Assembly (NCBI GenBank): GCA_030533235.1
Contig: JAUNJN010000026.1
Coordinates: 1 to 33,653, forward strand
Source of the DNA: Eubacteriales bacterium
GTDB taxonomy: Bacteria > Bacillota > Clostridia > Lachnospirales > Lachnospiraceae
Reading direction: 5' to 3'
DNA length: 33,653 nt
Shown: positions 8,501 to 14,877 of the stretch, in pieces
Numbering within the stretch: position 1 is the first letter of the stretch
Layout of the letters: the number at the start of each line of letters is the position of its first letter
Made by a program: the position numbers and the translations under genes
The notes under the pieces: generated by a model
Database searches by the model: none
Told to the model about the DNA's origin: nothing
The model's input: only the letters and a program-made list of their open reading frames with translations

Positions 8501-9286
8501 TTAATCCATCTTCCCCTGACAAAAATCAAGGACATCCTCATACCGCATCGTTCCGCCAAATATATCAAGTGCACTCCCGATTGTAACATCCAGGCAATCC
8601 TTCCCGAGTGTTCTTAGCGTTTGTAAATCCTCAAAGGACGCAACCCCGCCTGCATAAGTCATCGGAAGCTTTCCCCATGCTCCAAGCAGCCGGACAAGCT
8701 CTGTCTCAATCCCTTGTGCCTTACCCTCTACATCCACTGCATGAATCAGATACTCATTGCAATAGGAGGCCAGTCTGTCAAGAGTCTCGTGACATACAAC
8801 AACATCCGTATATTTCTGCCAGCGATCTGTCACGATGTAATACATCCCATCCCGCTTTCTGCAGCTTAAATCAAGTACAAGCCGTTCCTTTCCAACTGCT
8901 TTTATGAGCTGATTTAAATTCTCATAATTGATTTTACCATCCCGAAATACATACGATGTCACGATAACGTGCGAAGCTCCCATATCAAGAAATCGTTTCG
9001 CATTGTCCGAATTTATGCCACCGCCAATCTGCAAGCCTCCCGGATATGCACGAAGTGCACGTTCGGCCTGCTCCACATCCGCCTCATAATACTCACTCTG
9101 CGGTGGATTTAACAGTATAATATGTCCTCCCGAAAGCCCACTGTCCCGATACATTTTTGCAAAAAAATCAGCGCCCTGCCCGGACACATAATTATCGGTT
9201 GCATAATCTGCCTCATCTCGCAGACTCCCTCCAACTATTTGTTTTACCGCACCGTTATGAATATCGATACATGGTCGAAAATGCAT
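8501..9286 (-). CDS. hisA: Eukaryotic-type HisA (HIS6-like) phosphoribosylformimino-AICAR ribotide isomerase
   Basis: The 261-residue TIM barrel matches the eukaryotic branch of HisA rather than the usual bacterial one. Diagnostic stretches are RPCIDIHNGAVKQIVGGS, LQIGGGIN, VIVTSYVF, LVLDLSCRKRDG, NEYLIHAVDVEGKAQGI, YAGGVASFEDLQ and IGSALDIFGG, which align by eye with yeast HIS6. The enzyme would isomerise ProFAR in histidine biosynthesis in the cytoplasm; catalytic aspartates near the N-terminus (CIDIH) and in the HAVDVEG segment are present. No other his gene is nearby. Instead it is first in a set with the GH9 cellulase, whose ATG lies 11 bases after this stop codon. AAGGAG stands eight bases before the ATG. 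Eukaryotic-type HisA is known in a few bacteria such as Fibrobacter and attributed to lateral transfer. Confidence 0.9.
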   Translation of the reverse strand: MHFRPCIDIHNGAVKQIVGGSLRDEADYATDNYVSGQGADFFAKMYRDSGLSGGHIILLNPPQSEYYEADVEQAERALRAYPGGLQIGGGINSDNAKRFLDMGASHVIVTSYVFRDGKINYENLNQLIKAVGKERLVLDLSCRKRDGMYYIVTDRWQKYTDVVVCHETLDRLASYCNEYLIHAVDVEGKAQGIETELVRLLGAWGKLPMTYAGGVASFEDLQTLRTLGKDCLDVTIGSALDIFGGTMRYEDVLDFCQGKMD

Positions 9287-9327
9287 ATCGTCTGCTCCTT
9301 TGCACGTTACGTCTAATCAGTAGACTG

Positions 9328-9356
9328 ATTGTACCATATTGAGTCTGCTTTTTCAA
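9328..9356 (-). promoter_or_regulatory. Promoter of the hisA-GH9-GtrA/YfhO set
   Basis: On the minus strand TTGAAA (9351-9356) is separated by exactly 17 bases from TACAAT (9328-9333), about 40 bases upstream of the hisA start. An inverted repeat AATCAG-TAGA-CTGATT at 9315-9330 overlaps the -10 box and the expected transcription start. Confidence 0.75.
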
Positions 9357-9368
9357 CAAATTTCCCAC

Positions 9369-9398
9369 TTTACGCATTGTTCCTCGCAGTGCTATAAT
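9369..9398 (+). promoter_or_regulatory. Probable promoter of the AAA+ gene
   Basis: TTTACG (9369-9374) and TATAAT (9393-9398) are spaced 18 bases apart, about 47 bases before the ATG. The -10 is perfect, the -35 is partial. It is divergent from the hisA promoter with little space between them. Confidence 0.55.
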
Positions 9399-9445
9399 AA
9401 TTTTCAAATCTTGTCCGAATCGGATGCGCAGAAAGGATATATATT

Positions 9446-10936
9446 ATGATTTCAAGCTTGAAACAGGAACTGAATGATTGCTATATGTACGGAGAAATAA
9501 TTACCCAGCAGGGCTTCGGACCAAAAACCGGCATTTCCATGAAGGATATGATCCGTTTTGATTTATTGCAGTACCTTGCATTTCTTTTGGATACCAAAAA
9601 CGGCTCCATGTATTCGGAAATCTCATTTATCCACGAATATTTAGGAGAATATTTTACATTAGATCGCTTAATTCGTTTTAAGGACGATCGCACCCGAACA
9701 CCGGATTACGTGCGCACGGTACCTCGTTCCATCACTTATTTCGCCGAAGCGGATCTTTCCGGTAAATCTGCCTACACGACAAAGGGATATTCCAAATCCC
9801 GTAATTTATATAACCTGTTCGTTTCGATGGGACAGGAATTTATCGTTGCAAACGGCATTGAGACGGCTGACGAAATCGACAATCTCACAATGTATACAAC
9901 GATGATTGAAAATTATTTGCGCAGTCACAAGCTGTATGATTCCTCACCGAAAGCGGGATCAATCAAGCCGAGCAGTTCAGGAAGTACGCCTTCCAAGCTA
10001 TCTGCTGCGGATAAGAAGACTACATCAAAACAAGCCGCCACGTCGGCAGCGCTTGCTGCCATGCGAGGCGAATTAAACAAAGAGTCCATCGGGGAACAGG
10101 AAGTCACGCTGGATGCACTTATGAACGAGTTAAACGATTTGACCGGACTTGAGGATGTCAAGAAAGACATCAAGAGTCTTGTAAATCTGTTAAAGATCAA
10201 GAAGCTTCGTGAAGAAAGAGGTATGAAACAGCCATCGGTTTCCTTGCATATGGTTTTTTCCGGCAATCCGGGTACGGGCAAGACGACGGTTGCAAGACTG
10301 CTTGCTAAAATATATGGCTGCCTTGGTGTTTTGGAGACCGGTCAGCTCGTGGAGGTGGACCGTTCAGGCCTTGTCGAAGGGTTCGTCGGTCAGACTGCAA
10401 CCAAAACAAAAGAGGTTGTCGAAAGCGCACTCGGAGGTGTTCTGTTTATCGATGAAGCCTATACACTCACCGCAAACAAGGACGGCAAGGACTTTGGGCA
10501 GGAGGCAGTCGACACATTGCTTAAGCTTATGGAAGACAACCGCGACAATCTGATTGTCATTGTTGCCGGCTATACGCAGCTGATGGAAAATTTTGTGAAT
10601 TCCAATCCGGGACTAAAATCCCGCTTTAACAAGTATATCCTTTTCAAGGATTATACCGGCGATCAGCTATTTGACATCTTTATGTCGATGTGCAAAAAAC
10701 AGGACTACGAACCAAATACACCGGGCAAAAAATATGTGAAGGAGTATTTTACCGAACGGGCCAAAAGCCATGATGAAAACTTTGCAAATGCACGAGAGGT
10801 ACGAAACTACTTAGAGCGTGCGATTGCGCGCCAGGCAAGCCGTATCGTCACAATCGATAACATAACCGATAAACAAATTCGAACCCTGACAAAAGCGGAT
10901 TTGGAGGAATCAATTGAGCCGTCTGCACAATCATAG
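9446..10936 (+). CDS. CbxX/SpoVK-type AAA+ ATPase with an N-terminal helical domain
   Basis: The protein has 496 residues. The C-terminal half (about 221-490) is a CbxX/CfqX-family AAA+ module: Walker A GNPGTGKTT (about 273-281), Walker B GGVLFIDEAYTL (about 330-341), sensor 1 VIVAGYT, the arginine-finger region NPGLKSRFNKYILF and sensor 2 NAREVRNYLERAIARQA. Relatives include the rubisco activase CbbX and the sporulation protein SpoVK. The first 165 residues are mostly helical and acidic, loosely like a TerB-type domain but not firmly assignable; a Ser/Lys-rich linker (170-200) joins the two. An AAAGGA site precedes the ATG. No obvious client gene is adjacent: the neighbours are divergent hisA and convergent GT2. 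Substrate unknown. Confidence 0.88.
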   Translation: MISSLKQELNDCYMYGEIITQQGFGPKTGISMKDMIRFDLLQYLAFLLDTKNGSMYSEISFIHEYLGEYFTLDRLIRFKDDRTRTPDYVRTVPRSITYFAEADLSGKSAYTTKGYSKSRNLYNLFVSMGQEFIVANGIETADEIDNLTMYTTMIENYLRSHKLYDSSPKAGSIKPSSSGSTPSKLSAADKKTTSKQAATSAALAAMRGELNKESIGEQEVTLDALMNELNDLTGLEDVKKDIKSLVNLLKIKKLREERGMKQPSVSLHMVFSGNPGTGKTTVARLLAKIYGCLGVLETGQLVEVDRSGLVEGFVGQTATKTKEVVESALGGVLFIDEAYTLTANKDGKDFGQEAVDTLLKLMEDNRDNLIVIVAGYTQLMENFVNSNPGLKSRFNKYILFKDYTGDQLFDIFMSMCKKQDYEPNTPGKKYVKEYFTERAKSHDENFANAREVRNYLERAIARQASRIVTIDNITDKQIRTLTKADLEESIEPSAQS

Positions 10937-10954
10937 TGCAAACGGCTCTTTGTT
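10916..10954. terminator. Shared terminator at convergent gene ends
   Basis: GAGCCGT...ACGGCTC with an inner GCAC/GTGC stem forms a hairpin that contains the stop codons of both the AAA+ gene (10934-10936) and the GT2 gene (10931-10933). The T-rich tail is better on the plus strand. The two coding regions overlap by six bases inside it. Confidence 0.7.
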
Positions 10955-12793
10955 TGTTGCAAAGTTTTGATTGTAATACGGGTCTCCGTTTTGAAGGTAA
11001 TCTGCGTGTGTCTTAAGCATCCGCATCGTTACCTCCTCCGACTGTGCTTCCATCCGCTTTTCGGGTGCGCCATGTATATGTCTGCACCAGCCGGCTCGCG
11101 CCACACTCACAACAATCTTTTGCTGTTCCCATATTTTTATGCCAAAATCCACCTCCGACAAACCCTCGGAAATATCCGTCCGAAAACCACCCAACGCATG
11201 AAACAAATTTTTTTTGACCATAAGACAGGCGGCAGATACTGCACTGTAATCACAATTCATTCGATTGTGCATCAGATATCCGTAAACACCCTTGCGGACT
11301 CCGCGATACACATCCATAAATGTACCGTCCCGTCGAATGACGATTCCGCTACTTACCGTCGCTCCGTTTTCCGCGTAAAGCATACCGCCTGCGACTCCGA
11401 TTTCGTCACGCATACAGCAGCCGATCATCTCACTGATTGCGGTAGACTCCATAATCTCAACATTTCCGTCGAGAAACAAAATATAATCTCCCTTTGCAAA
11501 GGATGCACCGTAGTTTCGTTTTCCGGCAAGTCCTTTTTTATCCCGACATATTACCACCCGCATATTTTTACGCGTCATTTCAAGCTTCCTATAATAAGTA
11601 AGCATCTCGTTGTCAACTTCTCCGTCAACAATTATGATTTCGAAATTACTGTATCTGGTCCGCTCAAACAATGGCATCAGACATTTTTCAAGTATCTCCG
11701 GATTACCACCGCTCGTCACCACTATGGAAAGCAATGGGTTTCCGGGCGTGTCATAAATGACATGATAGATTCCCTTTCTGTCTGTAAGACTAACCGTTGC
11801 ATAATACCCAAGTCTTTGGAGATGCTCGGTGAGTGCCTTTTTCCCTGCCGCATCCGATTGTTCCTTTTTTCGAAGATGCATATCTGTTATGCGTGCATGC
11901 AATCTCGTATGATACAATACTCTCGGGATATGCACAATCTTTTTATAGATCATGTCCCATTGCTCGCAGAAAAGCATTTCACAGCAGCGAAGTACAAAAT
12001 CATAATCACGCACCGCATCATATTCCTTCCGAAATCCACCGGCACGACGTGCGAGCTCACGCCTTACCACAAGGAAATTGCCCATGTAATTATAACAGCG
12101 TAATAAATCCATATTAAATCTTGTCTTAAATGCCGGATCCGAATATTTTGTTCCATCCTCCGACATCTTATCTTCATCCGAATAAAGAATCTCCGCCGGA
12201 TATTTATTGAGCTCGGCTACGATCTGATAAAGTGCGTCCTCTGTCAGCACATCATCGTGGTCAAGCAGTGCAATATAATCTCCTGTCGCCATTTCAAAAG
12301 CATGATTTGTATTATCACAAATCCCTCTGTTTTCGTCTAACAAAATATATCGTATCCGCTCGTCATTATCCGCATATTGATGAATTGTCTTTTCCGTTTC
12401 CCGACTGTAAAGTTGTTCGTAAACGCTCGGTTCGTCCGGTATATCCGTCCCTGCATCGACTGCCTGACTACCGTCAACAATGCATAATTCCCAGTTTGCA
12501 TAGGTCTGTTTTTGCACAGACTCAATCATGGCACGTAAAAAAAACTCCGGCGTCATATATACCGAAACGAGAATACTGATTTTAGGTGCATAAGCAAACT
12601 CGGTTTCCCGTTGACTGATTAACATCTCTTCATCCGCCTCATGTACTTCCTTGTACCAGCCGTTATAGGATAGTCCCGGTCCGCTCATCTTATACTTTAC
12701 CTTGGATACGACACCTTCAATTCCATTGAATTTTATGTAATTTAAGCCTTTTTTTATGCTGTCTGCATTGATTGCGCGAAGGTCAAATTTCAT
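10931..12793 (-). CDS. Two-domain family 2 glycosyltransferase
   Basis: The 620-residue protein has two GT2 (GT-A fold) domains. The first (about 75-290) shows ISILVSVYMTPEFFLRAMIESV, CIVDGSQ, DENRGICDNTNHAFEMATGDYIALLDHDD and an acidic SDEDKMSEDG; the second (about 355-590) shows LSIVVTSGGNPEILEKCLMPL, EIIIVDG, KKGLAGKRNYGASFAKGDYILFLDGNVEI. The second is slightly degenerate in its acidic motif (DGN instead of DxD), so one domain may be inactive or differ in donor. No membrane segments; the N-terminal 70 residues resemble the cap seen in rhamnan/teichoic-type transferases. Likely role: surface polysaccharide assembly. I chose ATG 12793 because GGAAG is correctly spaced before it; the in-frame GTG at 12814 has none. 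Confidence 0.9.
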   Translation of the reverse strand: MKFDLRAINADSIKKGLNYIKFNGIEGVVSKVKYKMSGPGLSYNGWYKEVHEADEEMLISQRETEFAYAPKISILVSVYMTPEFFLRAMIESVQKQTYANWELCIVDGSQAVDAGTDIPDEPSVYEQLYSRETEKTIHQYADNDERIRYILLDENRGICDNTNHAFEMATGDYIALLDHDDVLTEDALYQIVAELNKYPAEILYSDEDKMSEDGTKYSDPAFKTRFNMDLLRCYNYMGNFLVVRRELARRAGGFRKEYDAVRDYDFVLRCCEMLFCEQWDMIYKKIVHIPRVLYHTRLHARITDMHLRKKEQSDAAGKKALTEHLQRLGYYATVSLTDRKGIYHVIYDTPGNPLLSIVVTSGGNPEILEKCLMPLFERTRYSNFEIIIVDGEVDNEMLTYYRKLEMTRKNMRVVICRDKKGLAGKRNYGASFAKGDYILFLDGNVEIMESTAISEMIGCCMRDEIGVAGGMLYAENGATVSSGIVIRRDGTFMDVYRGVRKGVYGYLMHNRMNCDYSAVSAACLMVKKNLFHALGGFRTDISEGLSEVDFGIKIWEQQKIVVSVARAGWCRHIHGAPEKRMEAQSEEVTMRMLKTHADYLQNGDPYYNQNFATNKEPFAL

Positions 12794-12831
12794 AAATCTT
12801 CCTTTCATTGCCACAAACGTTTTTCGATTCC

Positions 12832-12840
12832 ATTATAACA
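12832..12840 (-). promoter_or_regulatory. Extended -10 promoter of the GT2 gene
   Basis: On the minus strand TGTTATAAT is a perfect extended -10 element, 38 bases upstream of the GT2 ATG. The expected -35 region (about 12855-12860) is weak, which suits a promoter helped by an activator; direct repeats lie further upstream at 12900-12933. Confidence 0.6.
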
Positions 12841-12899
12841 AATCCTTCCGAAAATGGGTAGATACTTTTCCATCCGGGGCATTTCGTCAAACCTCATCA

Positions 12900-12933
12900 G
12901 CAAACTGTGCCAGATTTTTTGCAAAGTGTGCCA
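12900..12933. repeat. Pair of 13-bp direct repeats with 21-bp period
   Basis: GCAAACTGTGCCA (12900-12912) and GCAAAGTGTGCCA (12921-12933) match at 12 of 13 positions and start exactly 21 bp apart, two helical turns. They sit between the divergent GT2 promoter and the plus-strand promoter at 12950-12978. The geometry is that of tandem sites for a dimeric regulator such as a LytTR-domain protein; the assignment is inference. Confidence 0.6.
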
Positions 12934-12949
12934 AACCCCGAATATCCTA

Positions 12950-12978
12950 TTGATTCTATCTGTTTATTTTACTATAAT
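12950..12978 (+). promoter_or_regulatory. Promoter of the putative small RNA
   Basis: TTGATT (12950-12955) and TATAAT (12973-12978) are separated by exactly 17 bases. The predicted start, about seven bases after the -10, falls at 12985, which is the first base of a 14-nt inverted repeat. No plus-strand coding region follows. Confidence 0.65.
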
Positions 12979-12984
12979 TCAGAC

Positions 12985-13118
12985 ATTGTATACGTCATAC
13001 CAACAACATAACAATACAATACATCATCAATTCAATCTTCCAAATGTTTAAAAAACATATTAAACCATACCTGATGACGAATACAATAAGGGCCATCCGA
13101 ACGGATGACCCTTTTTTT
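12985..13118 (+). ncRNA. Putative small RNA, about 130 nt
   Basis: The predicted transcript starts at 12985 from a good promoter and ends at an intrinsic terminator. Its first 14 bases (ATTGTATACGTCAT, 12985-12998) pair with ATGACGAATACAAT (13074-13087), 13 of 14 pairs, and the second arm abuts the terminator stem at 13088, so the two helices could stack. The enclosed 75-nt region is nearly free of G (two G residues) and mostly unpaired apart from a six-pair hairpin ATGTTT/AAACAT (13044-13058). No ORF of credible size lies in it. This fits a regulatory RNA with an exposed A/C/U-rich region. Alternatives are a small mobile element bounded by the inverted repeat, or a Rho-loading sequence. I do not recognise a known family. 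Confidence 0.5.
13088..13118 (+). terminator. Intrinsic terminator (small RNA; possibly also the Mur ligase gene)
   Basis: AAGGGCCATCCG pairs with CGGATGACCCTT (one C-A mismatch) and is followed on the plus strand by seven T residues. On the minus strand the tail is weaker (TTATTGT), so it may only partly stop transcription from the Mur ligase gene. Confidence 0.75.
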
Positions 13119-13149
13119 CGTCACAAGTTTCTTAACAGACTCTTTCCTG

Positions 13150-14685
13150 TTATATTTCCGTGCACGCAACCTCGCTCGCACTGTCATATGCTTCCATATA
13201 CATTCGCACATATTCAATATCGGACTTGCAATTTACAACATGATCCTTGTAATGAATCTTCGTTCCGCTTCCATGCCCGGTCACAAGTAACACTGTTTTG
13301 CCCGACACTTCGGAAATCGCCGTCCGTATTGCCTCTCCGCGATCTTCAATAACCTCATACGGACAACCTGCCCGATCAAGATGAACACCGATTTCACTGC
13401 AAATCTTTTCAAACGGCTCATCTCCCGGATCAATCGCTGTCAAATATGCTTTCTTCGCATACTGCCCGACAATCGTTCCAAGCTCCTGTCTGCGGTTTAG
13501 CGCCTTGCCTCCGACGCACCCAAACACCGAAGCAATCGCATAGTCCGGATATTCCTCCCGGATAGATGCATACAGACGTTCAAAGCTAAGCTTGTTATGT
13601 GCATAGTCAACTACCGTTATCAAGTTTTTATCCCGACTCACATACATTTCCATACGTCCCTTTGATCGTGCACGATACAACCCGGAATGCATATACTTTT
13701 TCGGAATATCCAACAGCAGGGACGCTGCGATAACTGCCAAAGCATTTTCAACGTTAAACAAGCCCGGCATTGTAAGTCTGAATTCCTCGTCAAAATCTTT
13801 GGTACGAACCATAAACACCGTCTCATCACCATCCTTGCGGATAGCATACCCGTAAACATCTGCCGTGGCATCCTTCGTACTAAAGGTCAATACCTTCTCA
13901 CAGGCCCTTGCGCAGCTCTCTATACGCGCATAATAATCTGCATCCTTATTGATAACCGCCTGTTTGCATTGCTCAAACATCAAAAGCTTCGAAGAAAAAT
14001 AATCCTCGAAATCCGGATGCTCTACCGGACTGATATGATCTTCCGAAATATTTAAGAACATACCCACATCAAAACGAACGTCATCCACACGATGGTACTT
14101 TAATGCCTGAGCAGAAACCTCCATCTGGAAATATTTAATATGACTGTTAACTGCATTGCGAAAATGTGCCCAAAGAGCAACCGCCTCCGGCGTTGTAAGT
14201 CTGGATTCCTCACAAATTACTCCGTCATACGTATCAATGGATGACAAAATCGCACTTTCAGATTCTCCGGTTGCCATCATATAATCGTCTATGATGGCCT
14301 TCATATAATATGCAGACGTTGACTTGCCCTTGGTTCCTCCGATGCCGATAAGCGTAAGAGCCTCCTCCGGATGGTTATTATACCAAACCGCAAGCGGCGG
14401 CATGGCAAGACGGATATCCTTTACAAGCATATACGGAATCTTTGTTTCTGTGTCGTAAGGCACCTCGCTCACATAGCAGATTGCACCTTTTTTTATCGCC
14501 TCATCCAAATATTGCTTTTTGAATGCTGCTCCCTTACATATAAAGAGTGTTCCCGGTCTCACTGCTTTTGAATCATATGTCAGCAGAGAAACCGGCTCTT
14601 CATTTGCATCACAGCCCACTGCCTCGACCAACATATTTTTATTTTGTAATAATTGTCTGTATTGTGCCAATGTATATTTTTGCAT
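13150..14685 (-). CDS. MurE-like Mur ligase (UDP-MurNAc-peptide synthetase family)
   Basis: The 511-residue protein has the three Mur ligase domains: an N-terminal UDP-substrate domain (LTYDSKAVRPGTLFICKG), a central ATPase domain with P-loop GIGGTKGKST (about 114-123) and the metal/phosphate residues in LNISEDHISPVEHPDFEDYF, and a C-terminal domain (VVDYAHNKLSFERLYASIRE, FGCVGGKALNRRQELG). These place it nearest MurE. The GTKGK form of the P-loop is also seen in streptococcal MurE. The usual substrate-reading DNPR (diaminopimelate) or DDPNP-like (lysine) motif is replaced by AIDPGDEPF, so the amino acid added cannot be read off. No cell-wall (mra/dcw) genes are adjacent, so it may be a second, specialised copy. 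ATG 14685 has GGGAG eight bases upstream; the earlier in-frame ATG at 14718 does not. Confidence 0.87.
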   Translation of the reverse strand: MQKYTLAQYRQLLQNKNMLVEAVGCDANEEPVSLLTYDSKAVRPGTLFICKGAAFKKQYLDEAIKKGAICYVSEVPYDTETKIPYMLVKDIRLAMPPLAVWYNNHPEEALTLIGIGGTKGKSTSAYYMKAIIDDYMMATGESESAILSSIDTYDGVICEESRLTTPEAVALWAHFRNAVNSHIKYFQMEVSAQALKYHRVDDVRFDVGMFLNISEDHISPVEHPDFEDYFSSKLLMFEQCKQAVINKDADYYARIESCARACEKVLTFSTKDATADVYGYAIRKDGDETVFMVRTKDFDEEFRLTMPGLFNVENALAVIAASLLLDIPKKYMHSGLYRARSKGRMEMYVSRDKNLITVVDYAHNKLSFERLYASIREEYPDYAIASVFGCVGGKALNRRQELGTIVGQYAKKAYLTAIDPGDEPFEKICSEIGVHLDRAGCPYEVIEDRGEAIRTAISEVSGKTVLLVTGHGSGTKIHYKDHVVNCKSDIEYVRMYMEAYDSASEVACTEI

Positions 14686-14795
14686 CTGTCTATCTCCCAT
14701 GAAAATCCGTACGTACATTGCGAAAATGCTTTTCTTTTAGTATTGACGTAACAACGGAATACATACATTTATTATAATGTGAATTTTCTGAAATC

Positions 14796-14824
14796 ATTAT
14801 AACGATACGATGTGTCTGCGTCAA
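14796..14824 (-). promoter_or_regulatory. Promoter of the Mur ligase gene
   Basis: On the minus strand TTGACG (14819-14824) and TATAAT (14796-14801) are 17 bases apart. An inverted repeat GTCTGC-12-GCAGAC (14814-14837) straddles the -35 box and could be an operator. Confidence 0.75.
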
Positions 14825-14877
14825 CTTTTATGCAGACGTCAAATATCATATCCGTAAATTGATTCACAATTTTCCCG

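Noticed and set aside
8179-8586. A 135-codon plus-strand frame antisense to the GH9 5' end and hisA 3' end
   Set aside because: It crosses the junction of two well-supported genes and has no recognisable domain.
10967-12103. A 378-codon plus-strand open frame antisense to the GT2 gene
   Set aside because: It is a shadow frame: rich in His, Cys, Ile and Tyr, with no domain pattern and no ribosome site, while the minus-strand frame has two clear GT2 domains.
12985-13087. Interpretation of the 14-nt inverted repeat as the ends of a small transposable element
   Set aside because: No flanking target-site duplication is visible, and the match of promoter, first nucleotide and terminator to the repeat fits an RNA better. 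A genome-wide copy search would settle it.
14814-14837. Inverted repeat GTCTGC-12-GCAGAC as a riboswitch or terminator
   Set aside because: It lies upstream of the transcription start across the -35 box, so it cannot be part of the RNA; kept only as a possible operator within the promoter entry.
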